12,478 nucleotides of DNA, taken from positions 1 through 12,478 of the forward strand of contig JAFABT010000293.1 in assembly GCA_023425905.1 (NCBI GenBank), read 5' to 3'. Positions 1 through 6,054 of the stretch are shown here, piece by piece. Source of the DNA: Actinomycetes bacterium (GTDB taxonomy: Bacteria > Actinomycetota > Actinomycetes > Actinomycetales > Cellulomonadaceae). The translations under genes were made by a program, and so were the position numbers. Numbering within the stretch: the first letter of the stretch is position 1; the number at the start of each line of letters is the position of its first letter. The notes under the pieces are model-generated. The model ran no database searches. It worked only from the letters and a program-made list of their open reading frames with translations, and was not told where the DNA came from.

Positions 1-1382
1 GGCCCGAGCTGCTCGCCGCGGGCGTGCGCCGCATAGGTCGCCGAGACGACGGCCTGCTCGATCTCCGCCCCCGAGAACCCTTCGGCACGCGCAGCGAGCG
101 CTGCGAGCGCCGCCGGGTCGAGCGCCAACCCGCGGCGACCCGTGTGGATCGCGAGGATCTGTGCCCGCACAGGCGCGTCGGGCAGGTCGACGAAGAAGAT
201 CTCGTCGAAGCGCCCCTTGCGGACGAGCTCGGGCGGCAGCACCGTGATCGAGTTCGCGGTCGCGACGACGAAGACCTTCGAGCTCTTCTCGGCGAGCCAC
301 GTGAGGAAGGTGCCGAGGAGCCGCGCGGACATCCCGTCGTCGGAGGTGTCGGACGCGATGCCCTTCTCGATCTCGTCGATCCACAGCACGCACGGCGCGA
401 GGACGTCGGCCGTCGCGAGCAGGCCGCGGAGCTTGCGTTCAGACTCCCCGACGTACTTGTCGCGGATCGCCCCGAGGTCGGCGCGCAGCAGCGGAACCCC
501 GAGCATGTCGGCGGCGACCTTCGACGCGAGGGACTTGCCGCAGCCCTGCACCCCGAGCAGGAGGACGCCCTTGGGCGGTTGCAGGTGCGGGGCCGTGCCG
601 TCGAAGGCGGGCGCGCGCATCGCGAGCCACGAGGTGAGGCGTTCCATCCCGCCGAGATCCTCGCGCGTCGCCGACTCGTACTCGTAGGTGAGGGCGCCGT
701 CGCCGCCGAGCAGCTCGTGCTTGGCCTTCGTCACCGTGGCGACGTCGGACTGGTCGACCGCCCCGTCGTCGAAGACCGCGGTGCGGGCGAGGCGTTCGAC
801 GTCCGCACGGGTGAGGCCGGCGAGGTTCGCGACGAGCAGGTCGAGGGCACGGTGGTCGACGCGCGCCATCTGGCGGGTCGACTGCTGCCACTCCATGACG
901 ACGCGGTCGACGATCTCCCGGCGCTCCCGCTCGGACGGGAAGGCGAGGTCGAAGCGGGCGACGAGGTGCACGAGCTCGTCGGGGACGGCGACGCGGTGCG
1001 AGACGAGCACGATCGTGCGCGGCACCCGCTCGAAGCTCTGCGCAATGTCCTTGAGGAGCCGCACGTGCACCGGGTCGTCGAGGAACGGGTGGAAGTCGAG
1101 GAGGACGTACACCCCCGGCTGGGTGACGTCCCCGATCCACTTGAGCAGGTCGAGCGGCGCCGCGTTGTGCTGCTGCGGAATGCCAAGGTTCTGGTCAGCC
1201 CGGCGCAGCCCGCCCGTGAGCGTCCACCCGAAGACGGGCAGCGGCGGGTGCGTCCCCGGGCCGGCGACCGTGTGGGTGACGAGCTGGAGGGCCGCCTCCT
1301 CGTCGCGCGTCTCGATGACGATGATCGGCACGCGGCCGGCGATGAGGGCGGCGAGCTCGGCTCGGGAGGTAGAGGCGGTCAC
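1..1382 (-). CDS. Ycf46-like AAA family ATPase, 3' end beyond the window
   Basis: A cytoplasmic AAA+ ATPase that probably remodels a protein or complex; its substrate cannot be told from the sequence. The visible 460 residues have an N-terminal domain (about 1-230) followed by an AAA core. Walker A is GVQGCGKS at 277-284, Walker B is CVLWIDE at 331-337, sensor 1 is the Asn at 377 in VVATANS, and the arginine-finger region is ELVRKGRFDE at 385-394. A sensor-2-like GFSGAE follows at 435-440. The phrases around Walker A and 'WIDEIEKG' are typical of the Ycf46/COG0464 branch. The GTG start at 1382 follows an in-frame TAG at 1394-1392, so no longer start is possible. GGTAGG (1396-1391) lies 8 bases upstream as the ribosome binding site. 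The C-terminus is cut by the window edge. It sits 40 bp downstream of the paralogue array, on the same strand, but is much richer in G+C. I think it is backbone rather than part of the island. Confidence 0.9.
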   Translation of the reverse strand, partial: MTASTSRAELAALIAGRVPIIVIETRDEEAALQLVTHTVAGPGTHPPLPVFGWTLTGGLRRADQNLGIPQQHNAAPLDLLKWIGDVTQPGVYVLLDFHPFLDDPVHVRLLKDIAQSFERVPRTIVLVSHRVAVPDELVHLVARFDLAFPSERERREIVDRVVMEWQQSTRQMARVDHRALDLLVANLAGLTRADVERLARTAVFDDGAVDQSDVATVTKAKHELLGGDGALTYEYESATREDLGGMERLTSWLAMRAPAFDGTAPHLQPPKGVLLLGVQGCGKSLASKVAADMLGVPLLRADLGAIRDKYVGESERKLRGLLATADVLAPCVLWIDEIEKGIASDTSDDGMSARLLGTFLTWLAEKSSKVFVVATANSITVLPPELVRKGRFDEIFFVDLPDAPVRAQILAIHTGRRGLALDPAALAALAARAEGFSGAEIEQAVVSATYAAHARGEQLG

Positions 1383-1393
1383 GCCGGAAACCT

Positions 1394-1409
1394 ACCGGCT
1401 GGGGCCGGT
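1394..1409 (-). terminator. Short GC hairpin between the paralogue array and the AAA gene
   Basis: ACCGGC and GCCGGT pair perfectly over 6 bp around a 4-base loop, in the 40-bp gap after the last paralogue. On the minus strand it is followed by TAGGTTTCC, a weak T run. It could be a weak terminator for the array. Its base also overlaps part of the ribosome binding site of the AAA gene (1396-1391), so it could instead limit translation of that gene from read-through RNA. It may also be chance in high-GC DNA. Confidence 0.3.
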
Positions 1410-1422
1410 GGCGTGGTGGGCG

Positions 1423-2088
1423 TCACCAGGTGCGGGTGCGTACCCGTTTGCGCGCGCCGGGTCCAGTGGGTTCCTTCTGCCAGCTCTCACGACCCTCACG
1501 CTCAAGGTTCTCCGCACGGAACCGAAGCCATCGATCGAAGATATCCTCATACGCCCCAGGGGCCGCCGCACCGTCAAAATCCCCCCCGTATCCGTGATAC
1601 CGGTATGAGCGGATGACCCCACCATTTGCTGCAGACAAGGCGTCGAAGCAGATGGTCCGAACACCGAAGTCAATCACCGGACATCCGTTCTCACCCGCGC
1701 GCGGATACTTCGAGCGCCAGCACACCCACCGCGACCCCGGAACCTCGGAGACCATCACATCCCCAATGTAGATCCCCAACAGTTCCCACAACCGATAGAT
1801 AGGCAGAGGAACAGGCCGCTCGCCGTCTGGAGGCGTCACCTCACGACGAGCCGGAAGCCACTCAGGGAACCAGTCCATTCCGTCCGGCTCGCCCTCGAAC
1901 GCAACCCGAATGAACCACTCATTCGCCTCCCGAAGACTCCCTCGGGTCCCGTCGAGTTCTGGCCCCCCGGTCTCAGCGAGACGCGCCCGCAGCTGCTCCC
2001 GGCGCTCCGGCAGCACAGCCATCAGCCGATCAAACCGCGCGTCGGCCTCCTCCCACGAGTCGGCCAAGTAGATGTAAGAACGTGTCAT
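1423..2088 (-). CDS. Paralogue 1 of a 221-residue family, presumed immunity protein
   Basis: I do not recognise the family. The protein is 221 residues, with no signal peptide or membrane segment, so it is likely cytoplasmic. The N-terminus is helical and acidic (SWEEADARFDRLMAVLPERR). The centre has WFIRVAFEGEPDGMDWFPEW (58-77) and IYRLWELLGIYIGDVM (97-112), then a conserved block WVCWRSKYPR (121-130) to TICFDA (145-150). The tail is Arg-rich and ends in RTRTW. It matches copy 2 at 188 and copy 3 at 187 of 221 positions by my hand count. The start is ATG at 2088, overlapped by the stop of a six-codon mini-ORF. The immunity role is inferred from tandem duplication behind a toxin-like 3' end, two hypervariable windows and low G+C. 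A non-immunity accessory family remains possible. Confidence 0.8.
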   Translation of the reverse strand: MTRSYIYLADSWEEADARFDRLMAVLPERREQLRARLAETGGPELDGTRGSLREANEWFIRVAFEGEPDGMDWFPEWLPARREVTPPDGERPVPLPIYRLWELLGIYIGDVMVSEVPGSRWVCWRSKYPRAGENGCPVIDFGVRTICFDALSAANGGVIRSYRYHGYGGDFDGAAAPGAYEDIFDRWLRFRAENLEREGRESWQKEPTGPGARKRVRTRTW

Positions 2089-2105
2089 GGTTTCCCCATC
2101 AACAT
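2085..2105 (-). other. Six-codon mini-ORF coupled to paralogue 1
   Basis: The frame ATG-TTG-ATG-GGG-AAA-CCA-TGA ends in the 4-base overlap ATGA with the start of paralogue 1. GGAAGGA (2119-2113) lies 7 bases upstream of its ATG and is a better Shine-Dalgarno site than the GGGGAA next to the paralogue start. This suggests translational coupling through a leader peptide, or a relic of a longer upstream gene. Expression cannot be judged from sequence. Confidence 0.4.
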
Positions 2106-2159
2106 GACGGCGTCCTTCCAGGTGTCACCGTGCGCTCGCTCGGGCTGCAGTGCCGGGCG

Positions 2160-2825
2160 TCACCAGGTGCGGGTGCGTACCCGTGTGCGCGCGCCGGGTC
2201 CAGTGGGTTCCTTCTGCCAGCTCTCACGACCCTCGCGCTCAAGGTTCTCCGCACGGAACCGAAGCCACCGTTCAAACGTGTCCCCATACTCATTGGGGTC
2301 AGCGGGAACGTCGTACATCCCCCCGTTTCCGTGGTGCGCATACGAACGGAGAACTCCACCATTCGCTGCAGCAAGGGCGTCGAAACATATGGTCCGCACA
2401 CCGAAGTCGATCACCGGACATCCGTTCTCCCCGGCGCGTGGATACTTCGATCTCCAGCACACCCACCGCGACCCGGGAACCTCAGAGACCATCACATCCC
2501 CGATGTAGATCCCCAACAGCTCCCACAGCCGGTAGATCTCTGGAGGGACGATCCGCTCATCGTCAGGGATCGTCGCGTCCGGATTGTGAGGGACCCACTC
2601 AGGGAACCAGTCCATCCCGTCCGGCTCGCCCTCGAACGCAACCCGAATGAACCACTCATTCGCCGCCCGAAGGCTCGCCCGAGTCCCGTCCAGCGCGGGC
2701 CCACCGGTCTCAGAGAGACGCACCCGTAGCTGCTCCTGGCGCTCCGGCAGCACGGCCATCAACCGATCAAACCGCGCGTCGGCCTCCTCCCACGAGTCGG
2801 CCAAGTAGATGTAAGAACGTGTCAT
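2160..2825 (-). CDS. Paralogue 2 of the 221-residue family, presumed immunity protein
   Basis: Same family and length as its neighbours. The first 29 residues are identical to copy 1. Copy 2 carries the most different second variable window: residues 159-185 read LRSYAHHGNGGMYDVPADPN onward, against IRSYRYHG.GG.FDGAA.PG in copies 1 and 3. The first variable window (78-96) has HNPDATIPDDE. The central core from IYRLWELLGIYIGDVM (97-112) to TICFDA (145-150) is identical to copy 1. The ATG start at 2825 lies in ATGA with the mini-ORF stop. If these are immunity proteins, this copy would be the best candidate for an altered specificity. Function is inferred from context only. Confidence 0.8.
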   Translation of the reverse strand: MTRSYIYLADSWEEADARFDRLMAVLPERQEQLRVRLSETGGPALDGTRASLRAANEWFIRVAFEGEPDGMDWFPEWVPHNPDATIPDDERIVPPEIYRLWELLGIYIGDVMVSEVPGSRWVCWRSKYPRAGENGCPVIDFGVRTICFDALAAANGGVLRSYAHHGNGGMYDVPADPNEYGDTFERWLRFRAENLEREGRESWQKEPTGPGARTRVRTRTW

Positions 2826-2842
2826 GGTTTCCCCATCAACAT
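2822..2842 (-). other. Six-codon mini-ORF coupled to paralogue 2
   Basis: Exact copy, 737 bp away, of the mini-ORF before paralogue 1: six codons, with a stop overlapping the gene start as ATGA. Its ribosome binding site GGAAGGA (2856-2850) is 7 bases from the ATG. The AAGGATGCCG preceding the start recurs in the toxin remnant at 3714-3705. Confidence 0.4.
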
Positions 2843-2896
2843 GACGGCATCCTTCCAGGTGTCACCGTGCGCTCGCTCGGGCTGCAGTGGCGGGCG

Positions 2897-3562
2897 TCAC
2901 CAGGTGCGGGTGCGTACCCGTGTGCGCGCGCCGGGTCCAGTGGGTTCCTTCTGCCACGACTCGTGACCCTCACGCTCGAGATTCTCCGCACGGAACCGAA
3001 GCCACCGATCGAAGATATCCTCATACGCACCAGGGTCCGCCGCACCGTCAAATTCCCCCCCGTCTCCGTGATACCGGTATGAGCGGATGACCCCACCATT
3101 TGCTGCAGACAAGGCGTCGAAGCAGATGGTCTGAACACCGAAGTCAATCACGGGACGGCCGTTCTCCCCGGCGCGTGGATACTTTGACCGCCAGCACACC
3201 CACCGCGATCCCGGAACCTCCGAGAGCATCACATCCCCGATGTAGATCCCCAACAGCTCCCACAGCCGGTAGATCTCTCCAGGGACAATTCTCTGGCCGG
3301 CGGGAATCACTGCGTCTCGGTTGATCGGTATCCACTCCGGAAACCAGTCCATCCCGTCTGGCTCGTCCTCGAAAGCAATCCGAATGAACCAGTCGTTCGC
3401 CGTCCGAAGGCTCGCCCGGGTTCCGTCCAACTCGGGGCCACCCGTGCGCGAAACCAGATCGCGCAACTGCTCCCGGCGCTCCGGGAGAACAGTCATGAAC
3501 CGATCGAACCGCGCGTCGGCCTCCTCCCACGAGTCAGCCAGGTCGATATAGGAAAGTGTCAC
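2897..3562 (-). CDS. Paralogue 3 of the 221-residue family, first after the toxin remnant
   Basis: This is the upstream-most copy in transcription order and the one joined to the toxin-like remnant: its GTG start (3562-3560) overlaps that frame's stop as GTGA. This is the usual toxin-then-immunity order with translational coupling. It is the most diverged in the first 60 residues (12 differences from copy 1), has Arg for Cys at 136 and Gln for Arg at 144, and matches copy 2 at 181 of 221 positions. Residues 151-190 are nearly the same as in copy 1. It is the likeliest original cognate partner of the lost toxin. The family is not recognised, and by eye it does not match the SUKH/SMI1 pattern. 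Confidence 0.8.
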   Translation of the reverse strand: MTLSYIDLADSWEEADARFDRFMTVLPERREQLRDLVSRTGGPELDGTRASLRTANDWFIRIAFEDEPDGMDWFPEWIPINRDAVIPAGQRIVPGEIYRLWELLGIYIGDVMLSEVPGSRWVCWRSKYPRAGENGRPVIDFGVQTICFDALSAANGGVIRSYRYHGDGGEFDGAADPGAYEDIFDRWLRFRAENLEREGHESWQKEPTGPGARTRVRTRTW

Positions 3563-3793
3563 GGGAGGTATACCTTGTACGGAATACCTAGCCTGATGAG
3601 TTCGTCGAGAAGACCACTGTCCGGTCCAAACACCCCAGTCTTATCCGGAAAGAAGTGCCATTGGATGACGTCGATCTCCAGATTGTGCCGTCCCGCAATC
3701 ATCGCGGCATCCTTTCTTGCCTGTGCGGCAGCCCGGCCGACGAGAGGGACCTTACCGAACAGATGGAGCAGTCGGCGGAGGCCAGCCCACGAC
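3559..3793 (-). pseudogene. Orphan C-terminal tip of a polymorphic toxin-like gene, 5' end lost
   Basis: In the frame ending at TGA 3561-3559 the sequence reads LRRLLHLFGKVPLVGRAAAQ, then ARKDAAMIAGRHNLEIDVIQ, then WHFFPDKTGVFGPDSGLLDE, then LIRLGIPYKVYLP and stop. The helix, strand, 'FFPD.TG..GPD..LL..L...GIPY' and final strand look like the end of an RHS- or WXG-type secreted toxin domain; that family resemblance is from memory and is not an identification. Upstream the frame soon enters the hairpin of the next operon and has no ATG or GTG start, so the body is gone. An ATG at 3702 with AAGAAAGGA 7 bases before it could still give a 47-residue product. G+C is about 48-53% at 3541-3660 (counted), far below the surrounding backbone. 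The stop overlaps the next gene as GTGA. Confidence 0.65.
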
Positions 3794-3835
3794 CGAGGGC
3801 CGTGACCCCGTCCTGCGACGGTGTCACGGCCCTCG
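3794..3835 (-). terminator. Strong two-tier hairpin after the sigma/regulator operon
   Basis: A 13-bp perfect inverted repeat (3794-3806 with 3823-3835, CGAGGGCCGTGAC and its complement) encloses a second 5-bp stem (CCGTC 3808-3812 with GACGG 3817-3821) with a CTGC loop. It lies 48 bases after the stop of the membrane-protein gene. There is no clear T run, which is common for actinobacterial terminators. It should shield the island from transcription of the operon at 3883-5978. Confidence 0.8.
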
Positions 3836-3882
3836 TCTCGTGCTGCTCTGACCGACCCTCCTCGGCCGAGCGTCCCTCGTGG

Positions 3883-5421
3883 TCAGCGCGTCTGGGACGC
3901 CACCACGGTGGTCACGTGGACCGACTCGGCCATGGCTCGAGGCGCGTCGGGCCAGGTCTGGGTGTCGGTGTAGGGCGGCAGGAGCACGACGGCCCCGTCG
4001 TCCTTGAGGTCGGGGGCGTCGATCGGGACGGAGCGGACGTGCATGGGGGACGACGTCCCCTCGCACCCACCGGCGCTCGCCTCGACGACGATCCGGCCTC
4101 CCGCCACCTGGAGCCGCGAGATGACGTCGCGCTTCCCGGTGACGTCGCCGTCCTGGACGACCCACCCCGTGCCGACGCCGGTCGTGGGGTCCGGCCGCCA
4201 GCCAAGCACCCCGTCCGAGCAGTAGTCGTACGCCTCGGACTGCCGCGCGTAGGCCACCGCTCCGCCTCCGAGCGACACCGCTGACCCGGCGACGGGCCTG
4301 GTCTGGTTGTCGGTCATCTCTGCGGTCACGACGGGGGCCTTGGCGAGCGCCTCCGGCGACACGTCCACGAGGAACTCGCTGCGGCCGACCTCGGTGTCGT
4401 CCTCGTCACCCCGGGCACCGGTCTCCGCCATGTCGGCGCAGTTGAGCAGGAAGTGCTCGTCGTCGACCCACCCGGCGATGATGCACGTGTCCCGGTACAC
4501 GCCCTCGTAGCCGGCCTCGGTGCGAGGGTCGGTGGCCGTGAAGTCGATGAGCGCTGCGCCGTCCTGGGCGTCGAGGTCGACGATCGCGAACGACCCGCCG
4601 GGGGCCGAGGCGGCAGCGCCCGTGACGACCAACGTCCCCGATGGGTTGAGCGCTGCTGTCGCGCTGGGAACCTCGACGATCCCCGCCCACACCGGCTCGT
4701 CGGCGTCGAGGTCGGCGACACCCAGCCCGAACGCGTCGCCCTGGGACGTCACCATGAGGTCGGCCCCGTCTGGGCTCTCGCCGAGGAACTCGACCTCTGC
4801 GTCACCGAGAGGGCCCACCTCGTCGCGCGTCGTGCCGGTCGTGAGGTCGAGGTTGGCGACCCAGAGCCCGTCATCCGCGCGGTACGTGACGAGCGCCGTC
4901 GTCGACCCCCGATCCCACCGCTCGAGCGTCATGGAGGGCGTCGCCGCGAGATCCGTGAGGTGGTGCCGCGTCCCGTCCCCCTCGACGAGGTACGCCGCCC
5001 CGTGGACCCCGCGTCCGAGCGAGCCGGCGAGGTCCTCGGCGTTCGGCTGCACGACGATGACGACCGCGTCGTCCTTCGCCTTCGCGAGCAGCGTCTTCGC
5101 GTCACCCCCTGCGAGCGCCGTCGGCAGCCCCGGCCCCGCCTGGACGTACTCGAGCGACTTCACGACGGGCGTCGGCCCCGCCGGTGCGACGTCACGGTCA
5201 CCCTGCAGCCCCGTCCAGGCGGCCGCGCCGACGGCGGTCGCGGCGAGCAGGCTGAAGGCGGCCGTCGTCGCGTGCCGCACGGTGCGGCGGCGGCGGACCG
5301 AGCGGTGCATGCCCGCGAGCAGCTCGTCGCTCGGACGCAGCGCTGCGTCGGCCCGTGCCCGGGCGTCGATCGTCGAGGTGAGCAGAGCGCCCAGGTCCCC
5401 GCGGTGGTGGTCGTTGGTCAT
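3883..5421 (-). CDS. Single-pass membrane protein with extracytoplasmic beta-propeller-like domain, probable sigma-factor regulator
   Basis: A 512-residue protein. Residues 1-42 are cytoplasmic, then a basic stretch (RRRRTVRH, 43-50) precedes one membrane helix at about 52-72 (TTAAFSLLAATAVGAAAWTG). The remainder is outside the cell. It has repeated beta-rich units with phrases such as GLWVANLDLTTG, GVADLDADEP and FAIVDLDAQDG, which suggest a WD40/TolB-like propeller. Four Cys (313, 328, 401, 453), all in the outer domain, could form disulfides. The ATG start at 5421 overlaps the sigma-factor stop (ATGA), so the two are co-translated. In this position such proteins usually act as membrane-bound anti-sigma factors or sensors. 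The cytoplasmic part is short and has no zinc-binding HxxxCxxC motif, so it would not be a ZAS-type anti-sigma. The role is inferred from context. Confidence 0.75.
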   Translation of the reverse strand: MTNDHHRGDLGALLTSTIDARARADAALRPSDELLAGMHRSVRRRRTVRHATTAAFSLLAATAVGAAAWTGLQGDRDVAPAGPTPVVKSLEYVQAGPGLPTALAGGDAKTLLAKAKDDAVVIVVQPNAEDLAGSLGRGVHGAAYLVEGDGTRHHLTDLAATPSMTLERWDRGSTTALVTYRADDGLWVANLDLTTGTTRDEVGPLGDAEVEFLGESPDGADLMVTSQGDAFGLGVADLDADEPVWAGIVEVPSATAALNPSGTLVVTGAAASAPGGSFAIVDLDAQDGAALIDFTATDPRTEAGYEGVYRDTCIIAGWVDDEHFLLNCADMAETGARGDEDDTEVGRSEFLVDVSPEALAKAPVVTAEMTDNQTRPVAGSAVSLGGGAVAYARQSEAYDYCSDGVLGWRPDPTTGVGTGWVVQDGDVTGKRDVISRLQVAGGRIVVEASAGGCEGTSSPMHVRSVPIDAPDLKDDGAVVLLPPYTDTQTWPDAPRAMAESVHVTTVVASQTR

Positions 5422-5978
5422 CGTCGTGCCCCTCCGGTTCGCGTGATGACGTCGATGGCGTCGTCGTCGCTGGTCGTCGTGGACGTGCGCAGGATGGAGC
5501 CGAGGGTGGCTACGCCGTCGTGCGTGTATCGCTTGACCGCGCCTTCGGTGAGGCGCAGCGCCGCCGCGGTCTCTCGGATCGAGAGGTCCTCGACGTGACG
5601 GAGGACGACGCAGGCGCGTTCCCGCGGGCTCAGGCAGCCGAGCGCGATCTCGACCTCGCTCGCGAAGTGCGGCAGCTCAGGGTTCTCGCAGCCGGGCACG
5701 CCGTCGGCCATCCCGGCGACCCGGGTGTAGGCGGCACGCTCGCTGGTCCGTCTGCGCTGCAGGTCGAGGAACCGCGTGACGATCGCGCGGCGGACGTAGG
5801 CCTCGGCCTCCGGGACGCTCGCGAGCTTCGCCCGCGAGGAGAACGTGCGGATGAGGGCGTCCTGGACGAGGTCCTCCGCCTCACCGCCGGAGCGGACGAG
5901 CAGCCGGGCGTGCGCGACGAGGCGCGGATATCGCGTCCGCACCACCTCGTCGAGCTGGGCCCCCCATGTGCCGGCCAT
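5418..5978 (-). CDS. ECF RNA polymerase sigma factor, SigE-family type
   Basis: This sigma-70 family factor of extracytoplasmic-function type directs RNA polymerase to a small set of promoters. Counted from ATG 5978 it has 186 residues, the usual size. Region 2 includes GGEAEDLVQDALIRTF (31-46), which binds core polymerase and the -10 element. Region 4 is LSPRERACVVLRHVEDLSIR (116-135) followed by ETAAALRLTEGAVKRYTHDG (136-155), the helix-turn-helix for the -35 element. I chose ATG 5978 because GGAGAGGA (5991-5984) lies 5 bases upstream; a GTG at 5993 is in frame but would overlap that site. The stop overlaps the start of the membrane protein. A candidate ECF promoter upstream suggests autoregulation. 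Confidence 0.9.
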   Translation of the reverse strand: MAGTWGAQLDEVVRTRYPRLVAHARLLVRSGGEAEDLVQDALIRTFSSRAKLASVPEAEAYVRRAIVTRFLDLQRRRTSERAAYTRVAGMADGVPGCENPELPHFASEVEIALGCLSPRERACVVLRHVEDLSIRETAAALRLTEGAVKRYTHDGVATLGSILRTSTTTSDDDAIDVITRTGGARR

Positions 5979-6014
5979 GCCAGTCCTCTCCACCGTCGTC
6001 GTCAGTCACAAGGA

Positions 6015-6040
6015 GAACGCACGGGACCTGCGGAAAGGTT
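6015..6040 (-). promoter_or_regulatory. Candidate ECF-type promoter of the sigma/regulator operon
   Basis: On the minus strand AACC (6040-6037) and CGTTC (6019-6015) are separated by 17 bases, the AAC...CGT arrangement recognised by many actinobacterial ECF factors. It lies about 37 bases upstream of the sigma-factor ATG and 15 bases after the CCA-enzyme stop. Such a site is expected if the sigma factor drives its own gene. Short motifs like this also occur by chance. Confidence 0.45.
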
Positions 6041-6054
6041 GGGGCGTCCCGGTG

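Larger units (their letters stand above)
1418..3562 (-). repeat. Tandem triplication with a 737-bp period
   Basis: Three copies of a 666-bp gene end at 1423, 2160 and 2897, an exact 737-bp step. Units 1423-2159 and 2160-2896 each hold a gene and a 71-bp upstream spacer. The third copy (2897-3562) has no spacer because it abuts the toxin remnant. The two spacers differ at only 2 of 71 bases (cg/ca near 2112 and 2849, and c/g near 2153 and 2890). The similarity runs a few bases past each stop codon (gggcg before the reverse-complement TGA). Exact length conservation of all three genes shows that no frame-changing event has been fixed. Confidence 0.95.

Noticed and set aside
24..1616. A 530-codon plus-strand open frame across the left end
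   Set aside because: It lies antisense to an AAA ATPase with intact Walker A, Walker B and arginine finger, and runs on into the opposite strand of paralogue 1. Its translation is Arg/Glu/Asp repeats typical of a shadow frame.
1418..3562. The direct repeats as a CRISPR array or insertion sequence
   Set aside because: The unit is 737 bp and consists mostly of a coding gene. There are no short repeats with unique spacers, no terminal inverted repeats and no transposase.
1423..3562. Assignment of the 221-residue family to SUKH/SMI1 immunity proteins
   Set aside because: The spacing of the aromatic and Gly residues does not fit the SUKH pattern as I know it, so I leave the family unnamed.
4453..5598. 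A 381-codon plus-strand open frame opposite the membrane protein
   Set aside because: Arg-rich shadow; the minus-strand gene has a membrane helix, a consistent beta-rich domain and an ATGA overlap with the sigma factor.
5418..5993. GTG at 5993 as the sigma-factor start
   Set aside because: It overlaps the GGAGAGGA site that is ideally placed for ATG 5978, and the five extra residues add nothing conserved.
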